From Stereocaulon alpinum (taxonomy: Eukaryota > Ascomycota > Lecanoromycetes > Lecanorales > Stereocaulaceae): a stretch of DNA of 64,000 nucleotides. The stretch's first letter is position 1. Every line of letters begins with the position of its first letter. Below are positions 34,001 to 44,908 of the stretch, one piece after another. Location of the stretch: the NCBI GenBank assembly GCA_018257865.1, contig JAEUBA010000076.1:62001-126000 (forward strand), given 5' to 3'. The notes below the pieces were generated by a model that did not search any database, was not told the origin of the DNA, and was given only the letters and a program-made list of their open reading frames with translations. A program made the translations under genes and the position numbers.

Positions 34001-35088
34001 ATGGAAGCGCCTAAAGCAACTCCTGAAGAATCAACTTCAAAAGCAGACTCCGAATCGGGCCAAGAGAGCGAAGACGCATCAGAAGACCGGGCTTGGCGTC
34101 TGATGGATCTCTTACAAACACAAAATAGGACGGTAATATCTCATGAAGCCCACTGCTTCCTTCAGTCTCTTAGCAAATTCATAAGACGCTAACGGTAGGA
34201 TAACAGAGTTACCGTCCAATATTACCGAAACCGACAAATATCGAGATCGAGCAGAGCCTGGCGAAGGAGCAAAGCCGAGTCGAGGAGCAGAGACAGATGA
34301 AGCACCAGAAATGGGTGGAGTACCAGAGACAGGTCGATTACCAGAGATGGGCAGAGTATCAACAACGGGTGGAGGTCCAGAAGTGTCAAACTGTACAGAA
34401 TGCGGCCGCCCTAGAAGCAAGGAACATCATGCAGCCCTATCATCTCAGGAGCTTCCCGGCTCTGTTATCATGGGACGCATATCACCGCTACCCTGCAACG
34501 AACGTCGCCGCCCTTGAGGCAAGGGATATCGTGCAGCCTGATCCCGAAAGCTCCTCGAATCATTCATCATGGAACGCCAACCAAGGCCACGCTGCAGCAC
34601 TGGCGGATGCCGATTCTAGTCAACCTGCATCTGATTCCATGGACAGCCAGGCAGAGGACCAAGGGCATCATGTCGCAGACAATTTGGCTGTACTAGACGG
34701 CATGGATGTTGTCCGTAGCTATCCAGTTGGCCGCTCTTGTTACCCAAGTCCACCCACGGGAAATCCGGTACACGACATCCACACTAGTCCTTACTTTGGA
34801 GATGCGTTATCAAGAGCATCACGAACAGAAGGCTTCACGACGATGGAAGAGTTACTCGAATACGAGCGGCACCAGTATCCGTCAATTCGGTACTTCGAAC
34901 AACCCGTACGGAATCCGGTGACTGGTATGTGGACTATTCTCGACTTACCTATAGTCCAGTGTCGGCCACTTGCTGGAAAAGCTGAGGATGAATTCGATAT
35001 GCCAGGACTTGTGGAAGGGACGGATATGCCATTGGCGCCACGTGGAGAGGGTTCTGCGAGACCTGATCGAGGACTTCACCGAGTTTGA
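34001..35088 (+). CDS. Orphan protein with coiled segment and LLEY/NPVT motif (copy 2)
   Basis: Two exons, 34001-34132 and 34207-35088, with a 74-nt intron (GTAATA, CTAAC, CAG); 337 residues. Exon 1 is acidic (TSKADSESGQESEDASED). Exon 2 begins with a Gln/Glu-rich amphipathic stretch of short repeats built on Q-x-x-V/W-x-Y (HQKWVEYQRQVDYQRWAEY), then a low-complexity middle with two related AALEARNIMQP / AALEARDIVQP units. It ends in the motif region shared with copy 1. No domain is recognised. It could be a lineage-specific, fast-evolving protein. Confidence 0.6.
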
Positions 35089-35945
35089 TTAGTGGATTTG
35101 ATGGGATGAAAGAGGCTTCAGGCTGCTTGCTCTCCTCAGTCGTGTGGTATCTGAGACAAATCGGCGATCGTTGGCTTGATAGTATTCCTAGAGTATCATG
35201 CTTTTGGAAACAGCCTTTAGTCATTTTATGCCCCAAGATTGCATAATCCAATTTCAGGAACGAAGAAGTACAACTCTAAAGTGACGATTTACTCAAGAAC
35301 AGCAAGTACATTGTCATCGAACCAATTGAAAGACCCTCTCGACAAACCCTTCATGGAGGACTCCCCAAAGGTTGTAGCTGACCATTCCTTCACAGAAAGT
35401 GGGCGTGTAGGGACGTCAACGAAGCCCGCCCTGCAAGTTGTTCTTCCTGGAATCACCGTCCACAATATTGTCATCCAAGCAACAAAGCTATTGTCATCAC
35501 CAACGCTTCTGACCTCGTATGAGTTTGCTCAAATATCAAACAAAGAGCTCGTGGCGAATATACGATTCGAACTTCAACAATGAGACGGTTTGATTTAGAA
35601 AGAGTTTAGATGAGTTACACAATGACGCTGTGTCATAGTCGTGTGATAGACTGCAAGATGATGGCGAATTTTGAGCTCAGATGGGTACACACAATGACGC
35701 TGTGTCATAGTCGTGTGCGATTGATTGCAAGATGATGATGGTGAGTCTCGAGAGTCGACACATACCTGCATCACGTATATTAGTATATTAATGGCTCGAG
35801 CCTCTTGTCATTCTTTCCGCAATCTTTCATCCTCGCCTAGCTCGCAAGGACTCCAAAGCCCGATCTGAATCAGCATCCAACTTTCACTAAGAATCACCCA
35901 ACCCCTATCGAACATCTAAAACCAACAAATCTGCTACAAGGGAAG
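35089..35945. other. Intergenic with a duplicated segment
   Basis: Contains two copies of a 29-bp sequence at 35617 and 35689 (listed separately). Otherwise only the leader of the next gene is expected here. Confidence 0.55.
35617..35717. repeat. Direct repeat of 29 bp holding a TGAC-N5-GTCA dyad
   Basis: The copies lie at 35617-35645 and 35689-35717, 72 bases apart, and are identical. Each contains the short inverted repeat TGAC GCTGT GTCA. Related flanks (GCAAGATGATG) follow both copies, so the duplicated unit is longer but imperfect. The dyad resembles a bZIP-type site with wide spacing. It lies about 230-330 bases before the ATG at 35946. Confidence 0.8.
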
Positions 35946-37208
35946 ATGGACGGCGGTCGAACGACACGTGCAATGAGCCGCGTAGCGAGCGAACAAACGA
36001 CTCGACCAGTCCCTGGTACCTCACCGGTGACTCCACCAACTCCACGACGGTCAAGCATCTGGCAGCTCAATCGTCGTCTGCGAGAAGCGGAGGAAGCAGC
36101 AGCGGCGGCGGCCGCGGCGGTGAGTCCAGCTCCATACGTCCAAGCTTTCCCCCAAGTTACAGCCATCCCTCTCACGGCAGAGGATCCTCAGAAATTGCTC
36201 TCCACGAGCCCCAGGAGACCAAGGAGCCGACCGCTCGAGCAGCCAAAGTATCATGTTCGTGAGGCTCCAGATTCGGAAGTAGCAACGACACCAACGTCGT
36301 CCGGGCCTGTATTACCAACACCGCCGTCAACGATCGAAAGCATCGAGGCTGATACAGCTCCCGCAGACCCAGCGCCCTGGAGCACAGCTAACTCTGATCC
36401 GGCACCTTCGGCACCAGCGCCACCGTCCCCTGTTGAGGATATCGATGTATTTGCAGCATCTGCACTCCAGATCGGCATTGATGAATGGATTGCCAGCGAG
36501 CAGAGACGGCAGATTGCTGCAGATGCAGCTGCACTTCACGATCTCGACGTAGTACATGATCCATCGGCGGATTCTGACGCAAGAGTACCGGTACAATATT
36601 CCGCAACAACGCAGACAGTAGAGCCAGCTAGTGTCCTCGACAGCGAGTGGCTATTCGAGCACCAGAACATCTCCTCAAACTCGGGCCTTGGATTCGCACA
36701 TCCAGACGACTTCAACGGCGTCTTAGGCCCCAGTCTAGAAACCATCACCGGCGCATATCTTGCGGACCAAGACGCTTTTGATGCGTTGCCCGCTAGCGTC
36801 CTCTCCCACCCCCCCAATGATATCTGGAACCCTTTCCAGTCACGTTTCGAGCGTGTCTTTCCCATCCCCGCCACCCTGGATCCAAGCCATCTCTGCCTCC
36901 CCTTCAACTCTCAGACTCAGACCCAGCAAGTACCCACAACCCCAGCACCCACCAGCGCAACACCACCTTACGCCACCCCAAACCTCTGCATCGATCCAAG
37001 CTGTCCCGTAACGCATCCGCATGAACAAGGTCTATATGTAGCACGACCTGAGCGTCCTCGAATGTGGAATGTGTGCTGGGGATACTCGGATCCGCCAGAG
37101 GAGATTTGGGAAGCGCTGACTGCTATGGCGCAGGGTAGGGCGGTGCAGCGGGAGAGAGATGTGGTGCTTGGGTTTTCGGCATGTCATTTTTGGAATGGGG
37201 GGGTGTAG
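35946..37208 (+). CDS. Pro/Ala/Ser-rich orphan protein, function unknown
   Basis: Single frame of 420 residues. The N terminus has a poly-Ala run (EEAAAAAAAAVS) and a Pro/Ser/Thr-rich disordered region to about residue 175. The C-terminal third looks folded, with NDIWNPFQSRFERVFP, LCIDPSCPVTHPHEQ, MWNVCWGYSDPPEEIWEAL and a final FSACHFWNGGV. The CxxxxC...H-x-H spacing could bind a metal, but I match it to no family. The ATG at 35946 follows a purine-rich context (GGGAAG). Confidence 0.65.
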   Translation: MDGGRTTRAMSRVASEQTTRPVPGTSPVTPPTPRRSSIWQLNRRLREAEEAAAAAAAAVSPAPYVQAFPQVTAIPLTAEDPQKLLSTSPRRPRSRPLEQPKYHVREAPDSEVATTPTSSGPVLPTPPSTIESIEADTAPADPAPWSTANSDPAPSAPAPPSPVEDIDVFAASALQIGIDEWIASEQRRQIAADAAALHDLDVVHDPSADSDARVPVQYSATTQTVEPASVLDSEWLFEHQNISSNSGLGFAHPDDFNGVLGPSLETITGAYLADQDAFDALPASVLSHPPNDIWNPFQSRFERVFPIPATLDPSHLCLPFNSQTQTQQVPTTPAPTSATPPYATPNLCIDPSCPVTHPHEQGLYVARPERPRMWNVCWGYSDPPEEIWEALTAMAQGRAVQRERDVVLGFSACHFWNGGV

Positions 37209-37454
37209 GGCTTTGGTGGAGGTGGTCGTGGTGCGAGAGGGGTTTGAGGTAGGTTGGGGTCGGATGTTCACTGTATTCTAGTCGGTTAGCTTGTCGTTGT
37301 TGGATTGAGCAATAGATAAACGAAGGCTCATCAGTAGGTAATTGCAATCAGATTTGTTATAAAGTAAGCAGATGTCGACTCCATGCATGCCGCGCTGAAG
37401 TTCTATTCTATCGATTCCAAGTTCTTATTGTACATGATCCGGCTCTAAAGGCGC

Positions 37455-38417
37455 TCAAACAACTCGCTTGACCTATAGACACCCACAAATTAGCATGCTC
37501 CCTCAAATCATCATGTCCTGTGGGAAGGGCACTTACCTCAAAGAACCGCTTCAACCACCACACCTGAAATATACCCTCCCCAATCAAGACTCCCAGCTGA
37601 AATATACTCCACCACTTGACTCTTGCGTTTGTGCTCTCTGCCGTATTTCGATGCGTTCGCTCGCGAACGATGATGTAGGATTGCTCGTCTTTTACTTGCA
37701 TGAGGAGGTCTGTGAGTTCTTTGACTGTGGTGTAACGGGTCAGAGTCAGCAAGCGCCCTTTGCAGCTCTCCCGGCTGCAGCCCTGGCTCTGCCTGTCTCC
37801 TTATCCCAATAGCTTCATATACTTCCAACTTGGCTCCCCAAACAACAGGGAGTAGATAGCGTACGCACCTTCCTTCTCCAACGGATCACTAGGCGCCTCG
37901 CTCTCGGGCACATAGACGATACCATGCACATTGAAGCTGACCTCCTTGGTACTCGCCGACCAAGCTTCATTGCTAAAGCAGTATACATGTTTGCCATCGT
38001 TACGAGCATCGAAGCTGTGGTCTCCTGATGAAACGGCCTTTTGGTTTACGATCATTGTGTTTGTAGGGTCCATTATCTGGTAAAAAAAGAAAGAAGTGAT
38101 TAGCATGTATTTATACAAGATTGGAAGCCAGCAGGAAAGCTCGACGGTAGCTAACAATTGGTAGCTTCCAAAGCCGCTTCTTATAATGCTGCAATGATCG
38201 CGTGCCCGGTATAAAGCCCACTTACCCAAAAGTCTAGTTCCAGGTTCCCAGCGCCACCGAATTCCCTATCTCCAACTTGAAACGTCACAGTCATCTTGTC
38301 ATCTTTGTGTAACATCTCGTGAAAACATTCTCTTTGGTGGGCGCCCATCTGAATGTTGTGCGCGAGGGACGTGGTAAGGAGGCCCAGGAGGGCGTTGAGG
38401 AGGAGGGAGGAGCGCAT
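37455..38417 (-). CDS. EMP24: p24-family cargo receptor Emp24
   Basis: Four exons: 38417-38226, 38076-37869, 37724-37537 and 37472-37455; all introns GT-AG, phases consistent, 201 residues. Signal peptide (SLLLNALLGLLTTSLA), then a GOLD domain with the two family cysteines (RECFHEM and HVYCFSNE) and FNVHGIVYV. The luminal coiled coil runs into VKDEQSYIIVRERTHRNTAE and VKWWSIFQLGVLIGEG, near-invariant in Emp24/p24-beta. The last exon is only 18 nt and encodes the cytosolic tail end: FFE is followed by VKRVV. The protein cycles in COPII and COPI vesicles between ER and Golgi and sorts GPI-anchored cargo. Length equals that of the yeast protein (about 203). Confidence 0.93.
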
Positions 38418-38968
38418 CGTGAGTCGGGGAGTAGATGCGCGATGTGATGCAGGTGTGAAATCTCCTGAGGGAAAGTTATGGAGCAGACTTGATGCACCTT
38501 TGTGCTTGCTTGCAGACTAAGCAAGTTGACAAAAAGGGACACTTTCTATCCTGGTTACGGAGAAACTTCGGGATCTGGAGTGTCCTGGCCGAAGGATATT
38601 TGGAGAGGACGGCAGTATCTCTTGGCAAATTTCCATTTTGGGGTTGATATTGAGGTCTTCAACACTTTGTCACGCGTACGCTAGCAAAGACCAAGCAATG
38701 ACAAATACTACGCGAAGACTTTGATAGTGAATTCTCCACAGGCACGTATATGCCAGCCTAGGTGCGTAGATCCCAGCATTGTGTTCCGATTGGTACTGAC
38801 CCTCAGAGTGAATGAAAACAAAGCCGAAAACAACGCTGACAAATTTCCGCGTCCTCCATCATTCTCCCCCCTCCTCAAACGTTCACCTCCCTTTCATTTC
38901 CCGGCTAAACATCGCACTCGGCTCGGACCGCTCCCATACATCTTAGACAATATCATTCTTAATCCACA
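38418..38968. promoter_or_regulatory. Divergent promoter between EMP24 and the SANT-like gene
   Basis: About 550 bases between two divergent starts. A pyrimidine-rich tract before 38969 is typical of fungal transcription start regions. Confidence 0.5.
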
Positions 38969-40097
38969 ATGGCAGGATCAACCAACCATCCCATCACCTC
39001 TCAATCCACTGAGAAGAAGCGCTCGCATCGTTCATCGACTCAGGTGAGGGGCCTCGTTAGAATTAGGTCAAAGGTCGACAAAGATAAGAAGAAAGGCCCC
39101 ATCAAGTTCAGCATGTTTCACAACCTCTTCACCAGCAAGTCCCGCAAAGACGAAGCTAAGGGCCGCAAGATGAGTGTTTCCAAGGAGGATGACAAGGTGA
39201 GTGTTGAGCGATTCCTCACCTAGGAGGCTCTCGCATCATATGCTCATAGCCATCGTCTCTTGATTCATCACTGACATCAACTCAGGCAAAGGTCGAGGGC
39301 TCTGCTGCTAATGGCTCCACCAACGCAGAAGCATCCGAAGCGCCCAAGATCACCGAGGGTGCAATTACCACCTTCACTGCCATCGAGGACGTGGCTCTCA
39401 AAGCCTTGAAGGCTGATGGAAAGTCCTGGAAGGAGATCGGTAAGCTCTTCAATGGCAAGAAGCTTGAGGATGTCAAAGCCCGCTACAAGGAGCTCAAAGC
39501 TGCGACCAAAACCTCTGATGCTACCGTTGATGCCAATGACGAGGAGGGTGAGGAAGCCGGTACTGAAGTGGCCGAGGTTGGCAATGAGGATAAGCTGGGC
39601 AGCAGCGAAGGAAAGGGCAAGAGCAAGGTGAAGGATGAGGGAGAAGGTAAGGACACCATCATGCAGTCTCTTGAGAAATGGAATTGATTGCAGACAGGCG
39701 CGGAACAAGTCATCACCAAGGCCGAAACCTCTATCAAGAAGTCCTCCATCAAAGGTTCCTCTTCCCGTGAAGTGCCTGCCATGCGCGTGCAGATGGAGAC
39801 AGGAGAAAAGGTTATCCTTGGGGACATTGTCAATACTCGTGACGGCGAGGTGTTGACCGCTCGGGAAGTGAGTCTCACTGCTCTTGAGCACGACTGAGTA
39901 GTCACTAATTTTCTCTGCAGGTCGCTCACCTCCTCTCGTTCGTCCCGCGCTATGAGAAGCAGATGTGGCTGGCCATTGCGTCTAGGTACTTTGACAAGAC
40001 TGCCAAGCGTATCGATTATCTCGAGTTGATGAAGGTCGTGAAGAACGCCTACATAGAGCGTTGCCAAGCCAGCTGCTGTCCCCCGGACAAGGCTTAG
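38969..40097 (+). CDS. SANT/Myb-like domain protein
   Basis: Proposed four exons: 38969-39196, 39286-39627, 39694-39867 and 39921-40097; 306 residues with consistent phases. Exon 2 holds a single SANT/Myb-like helix-turn-helix: FTAIEDVALKALKADGKSWK, EIGKLFNGKKLEDVKARY. The C-terminal segment (LLSFVPRYEKQMWLAIASRY, FDKTAKRIDYLELM) forms a second conserved-looking helical module. The N terminus is basic and the middle acidic/Lys-rich (EGEEAGTEVAE). It is probably a nuclear, chromatin-associated protein, but the target is unknown. The intron 2 donor is uncertain: I used GTGAAG at 39628 because it alone keeps the phase; a better-looking GTAAGG lies 18 bases further but breaks the frame. Confidence 0.75.
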
Positions 40098-42627
40098 GCA
40101 TCTGCCTGTAGGGCATTGCAAGGCGTTGGCATTGAAGGTATTTGATAGTGATGTGGAATGGTGGGCTATTAGGGTAGCAGAAGAACAGTGATAGGCAACG
40201 AAGATGGAATTGACCAAGTGACAACTGTGTTCCAATTGTAACCTTGACTGCGTCCAATACTCAATGCCGCTTACCAAACCCTTCGAGTTGGTCACCTGGC
40301 TTTGGTTTCAACTCATCTTCAGGCATGTTGGGCTGATGTGGACAGTGGAGCCGATTACAGCACTGGCAATAAGATTAATGCAATGGCTTTCGCAAGCTCA
40401 TGTTTTACCCGACTCAGTCCCTACTAGTAGGATCACCGTTCATGTCATTGCAGCAATCATGAGCCCAAGCGCTTGCCTTCTAATCAGCCCAGTCACTGTT
40501 CCTTTCAGCTGGGCTTGGTGGCTGTGTTCTCGGCATTGTAAGACTGGATTACGATCAGCCGACTTCTGGTCGTCCTCCTAGGGTCACTGTCAGAGCCCGG
40601 AAGGGTAGTCCACCTGGGCAATACCGGCTGACAGCGCATCGTTATTGTAACAGGAGGAGGTACACGCGCTGTAGTAGACAAACACAGTATGCGATGTCGT
40701 CCTCTCTTGTTGAGTTCTACATCAGCATTGAGAAGAAGCGCAATCACGATCAGAGATCTTGGAAAATGGCAATTTTTGGACTCTGGGAATCCTTCACCGC
40801 TCTTTCTCCAATGAGAAATGCCAAGTCTAGAGTCTACGTTAGTAGCATTGAAGCCAACATCTTGTGCCGCCGCGATTCAAAGTCTAAGGTATGTATAGGT
40901 ATCGAGGTGGCTGGTGATGAGTTGTCAATAATATGGCAAAGCTTTAGGAGAAAAGGCTGGAATGTTGGAAGGAGAGTCAAGAGGATATCAGGGAAAGAAA
41001 GAAAGTTCGTCGGAGGAGTTGCCCATTTGTACCCGACGCCGGCAAGTCTCAGGCCGCTAAAGGCTCGTGCCCATAGGGCAAGCACAGCTGGAAGCGCTGC
41101 GATTCGCTGAACCCTACCCAAGGTGATTCACAAGCCCCCGCTGGAGTCTAGAGATGACGCTGGCCCCAACAGCCCATCACCATCCATCATCTTCAGCCTC
41201 TAGATCCGTAGAGCTATCCATCTACAATCATCAAACTATGAACATGATGCCATCCTCTCAGGCACCCTTCTACGTGGCGACATTGGGCTGCTATCGCCTA
41301 GACGGTCGAGGCCAGCGCCCCCAAGGCGTGGTACCGGGATCTGCAAAGTTTGAAATGAACGCTCCGTCTGACACGTATGCAAGCTCCATGCAGGACCAAC
41401 TCAACCCCGACCCACCCCCATAGCATACTATGTGCTGGCCTTAGTCACTACATACAATGCCCTCTCCGCGCATATTACATCACTGAGACCTCGCTCTCTT
41501 GACTCTTTTGCTTGTCGCTTCAAGCATACGCTCGAGCAGCTGCCTTTCGCTTGTTGATCTTACAAGCTACACCAAGAGCTCCACAAAGCTCGACAAAAAG
41601 CGGTCACAAACTCAATTGTGGCGTCGCGGCTCTGTCCGTCCTTCGACGATCTTCGATCAAGCCAGGCGAGACAAAGTGAGGCGCATTGACCGCACAAAGA
41701 CCTTAGTCGTTTGAGATTGTCTCGAGCTTCGAAAAAATTCCACGGCAGCTCCCTCAACACCAATTGAGGGCCCAAGGCCTCTCAAGGACCGACATTTGTA
41801 CAGAAGACCTCAGCTCTAAGGTGTCAGCGTTCTACGGCCGTGTATAATAGGGATTTGGAGGACATACTGCTCTTACGTGCGTTATAATTGTAGGAATCAC
41901 CTCCGCTCCCAGAATAGAACCCAGAACTGATCACAAAGCAGAATCTCATTTCAAAAGTAATTGCGCTGCCTATATAATCCTTGCCGAACCTGCCGGCTGC
42001 ACAAGATCCTCAAACATACTTCATCGCCGTTAAAAGAAAAAGCTCCGAAGAACATACCAATCAGCTATCTCAGCACATTCAATTACCTCACCTCGGATAT
42101 CACACCAATCAACGAATAACGCCAACAAGATCGGCTTCATCTTCCTTCAAATCACACAAGTCAAGCTCACCTGAAGCTCATGATAGGCGAAAGCTTCGAG
42201 TCAGCAACGTCAGCCCGGCGTTACCTTTGGAAAACCAAGTGTTGCTGTCAACGATGAAGCACGTTGGTCGGATGCACCTTTCGTCAACCTCACACCTTCA
42301 CTGTCGAACACACACGCCTTCGAAGAGAAGCCTTGCTGAAAGAAACTCACAAGAAAGAAATCTGGCTAGAGCGCGCGGTAAACGGTAAGCTCACATCCTT
42401 CGCGCGCTGTTCTGGGCGTTGTTTCAAGATTCTCATTCTCGACTTCGATATGCTTTGGATGGCTATCACACTTTCAACACGATAGCAAGCCGGTTAAGGA
42501 TTGTGGTAGCACAAATGCAGATCCTCGGTGAAGCTCGGGTTGCAATGTTTACATCCACTCCCTGGAACCTTTCCCACGCGTTTTCTGCATCTTAGAGTTA
42601 CGAATTTTCCGATTCAGTGCTAATGCA
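40098..42627. other. Gene-poor 2.5-kb stretch
   Basis: No supported gene. A weak plus-strand frame at about 41980-42390 is Ser/His-rich and lacks start context. Confidence 0.45.
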
Positions 42628-43647
42628 ATGGCTCAGTTCCAAAAACTTGGGAAGATCGCCTTCGACACGTTGATGGCCTCTTCGGAGGTCGATCAAAAGT
42701 TCCTTGGCCGCTTCGCCAAAGAAACAAACAATTCCTATGCCTTTCTAGCCTCAAAGCTCTATCAAATCCTTGGCCTCTCCGTTCTTCTGTCCAAAAAGCT
42801 TGTTCGCGCTCGTCGCCTACGCCGGCTGGACACAACACGCGATACCAAATCTTTGCAGCTCTACCATCATATAATATGGCTTGCGCGCGAAGGGCTGTGG
42901 ATACTAGAAGAATATGTCCTGCCAATGGTACGGAACAGCACCATCTACGAGCTCAAAGTCCTCTCCTATAAGCTCCGCGCGAGCTTCTACCACATCTTCG
43001 TCCTGTTTCACAATCAGCCCTCAATCAATCAAACCGCCATCCCAAGCTTCTCCCCACTCCTCACTGCTGACATCAAAGGCAAAGGGAAAGCCCGCGACTC
43101 ACTTCGCTCATCGCCTCCTCTCAATCCTCTAGAAGGCGGCCCTGTCCGTACTGCTGCTGCATTACCACCCGGCCTCACACCAATTTCGATTCCCAAACCT
43201 TCTGCCTCCTTCCTCCTTCCCGCCGAAAATTATATTCCAAAAGCCTCCCAATACTTCGAATACGCATCCACCCTCGCAGAAGCCTATCTGTCTGGCTCGC
43301 ATCCCATCCGCCTCTCCGTCAAAACAGAGTACGCGGCCTATCTTTATGATTGCCTACACGATGGTGAAGGGTCGCGCAAGCTAGCGCAATCAGCTATAAG
43401 AGATGTCTACAATGCGAAAGAGGGCATGGATGATGATATGTTCGAAGACGCGGCCGAGCTAGTCGGCATACTAGGCAAGATGATGAAGCGAGGGCTTGGT
43501 GGAGCTGGGAGTCAAGGCAGTGGAAGTGGTAGTACACCAAGGGTCGGGGAAAGCAGCACACCCGGGACTACACCGAGAAGTACGCCAAGAGCAGGGAAGA
43601 TCGATGTATTCAATAAAGGGCTGCCGGAGCTACCGAGGGAGAGGTGA
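42628..43647 (+). CDS. 14-3-3-like helical protein
   Basis: Single exon, 339 residues. Helical text such as EVDQKFLGRFAKETNNSYAF, LYQILGLSVLLSKKLVRA, LRASFYHIFVLFHNQPSI and EYAAYLYDCLHDGEGSRKLA resembles a divergent group of filamentous-fungal proteins annotated as 14-3-3 domain containing. Canonical 14-3-3 phosphopeptide-binding residues (the K-R-R-Y set) cannot be confirmed by eye, so phosphoserine binding is uncertain. An insertion rich in Pro and Ser (about residues 148-195) and a Gly/Ser/Thr tail (TPGTTPRSTPRAG) separate it from housekeeping 14-3-3 proteins, which are about 260 residues long. Confidence 0.65.
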   Translation: MAQFQKLGKIAFDTLMASSEVDQKFLGRFAKETNNSYAFLASKLYQILGLSVLLSKKLVRARRLRRLDTTRDTKSLQLYHHIIWLAREGLWILEEYVLPMVRNSTIYELKVLSYKLRASFYHIFVLFHNQPSINQTAIPSFSPLLTADIKGKGKARDSLRSSPPLNPLEGGPVRTAAALPPGLTPISIPKPSASFLLPAENYIPKASQYFEYASTLAEAYLSGSHPIRLSVKTEYAAYLYDCLHDGEGSRKLAQSAIRDVYNAKEGMDDDMFEDAAELVGILGKMMKRGLGGAGSQGSGSGSTPRVGESSTPGTTPRSTPRAGKIDVFNKGLPELPRER

Positions 43648-44428
43648 CATGTGGTAATATTATATACCGTTGGGAAGGCTATGCATAGAAAGGATTGTTT
43701 CTGGCATCCATCACAGGCGTTGGCGCATCAAAATGGAGTGGAGGGGCATTCGTTTTCGGAGCTGGCTGGCGTGCCTTCTATTGTTCTTCTACCACTGTCT
43801 TTTATATGGACGGTCTACTTGATACCCTTCTCGAAGATGTTATTAGAATTTCAATCCTTTCGACAACCAGACTGCCCGGTCATTGTAGACTCTACTTCTA
43901 GCAGCAAACAACAGCAGAGATCTCGGGTGCATTACCATATTTGCTTTTTCCCTGGTAAGCTAGCCGAGATCGTTTAGGTCCTTGGCATAGAAGGGTCTAG
44001 TGTTAGTTGACTATCTCATTCAAGGCCAGCCATTCGCAGGGCTCGAGTCTGGGGGCCCCTAAAGACAGCCCTGGACCTTGCCCTATAAGCGCTTATACAG
44101 CCATCTTTAGGGCCCTCGCAAGTATTTACGGGCTTCAGCCCTACAAACGGCCGCTGCCAACCAACAAACTAGGCGGGAGACACTTCTACTCTTGGCTATT
44201 CTCCGAATTGTCTGCAAAAGCCTGGGTCCGTCACTAGATATCTGTCAAAGACACTCTCTGTCGATTTCCTTCAACCATAGAACTAAGTATCATGACAAGG
44301 TCTTGTACACTAGAAAAACAGTTCTTGTCAAATTTGACGCCTAAGGATGCCCTAGTCAGATACTGTACCCGCCATCCCCTAATCGCTTCGTTATTACTAC
44401 TAGCAGCAATCCGAGGTTGCTGATGAGT
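43648..44428. other. Intergenic between converging genes
   Basis: No supported gene; some short GGGCCC-type GC-rich words near 44050-44140. Confidence 0.5.
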
Positions 44429-44908
44429 TTAGGTGTAGCATAGTTCTGAGGTATGGGAGCCTGAACCGCTGTCGTTAGGACTGTCTTCTGGCGGAGTGCT
44501 GTCATCCGGTGTGGTACTTTCTATCCCAAAGACCATCCTCAAATCCTCCCCCTGGGCCTCGTTAACACCTCTCCCTTTCCTCTCCCCATCCCCGCTCCTG
44601 TGCCTACATCCCTCGCTGTATAACCTCGGAAAAAGCGTTGGCTCAAACTCAAAACCAATTCCATCCAGCATCCGATTGGCCCTACAATGTACATCCCTAG
44701 CTTCAATTAAGGTAACGTATGCGAGCGCATCTTCATATACGCTTGTTGATGAAGAGTCGGCTTCTGCTTCTGCAATTCTTTGGCGGAGGAAGTGGGCTTC
44801 TGCTGTTAGGTCACGGAAAAGGGGACAGGGCGGGACTGTGATTGTGCTACACAGAAGATCTGCTAATCGCTCGGTTAGGTCTTGTAGTATTTCTATTGCT
44901 TTTCTCAT
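44429..44908 (-). CDS. Small helical protein, function unknown
   Basis: A frame of 159 residues from the ATG at 44908, open a further 29 codons upstream without ATG. The N-terminal half is helical with Leu/Ala/Glu periodicity (KAIEILQDLTERLADLL, LTAEAHFLRQRIAEAEA). The C terminus is Ser/Pro/Asp-rich. No family is recognised. A preceding exon may be missing. Confidence 0.45.
   Translation of the reverse strand: MRKAIEILQDLTERLADLLCSTITVPPCPLFRDLTAEAHFLRQRIAEAEADSSSTSVYEDALAYVTLIEARDVHCRANRMLDGIGFEFEPTLFPRLYSEGCRHRSGDGERKGRGVNEAQGEDLRMVFGIESTTPDDSTPPEDSPNDSGSGSHTSELCYT

Noticed and set aside
39483..40295. Long minus-strand open frame (270 codons)
   Set aside because: Lies antisense to the SANT-like gene, has no domain, and its composition mirrors the coding strand.
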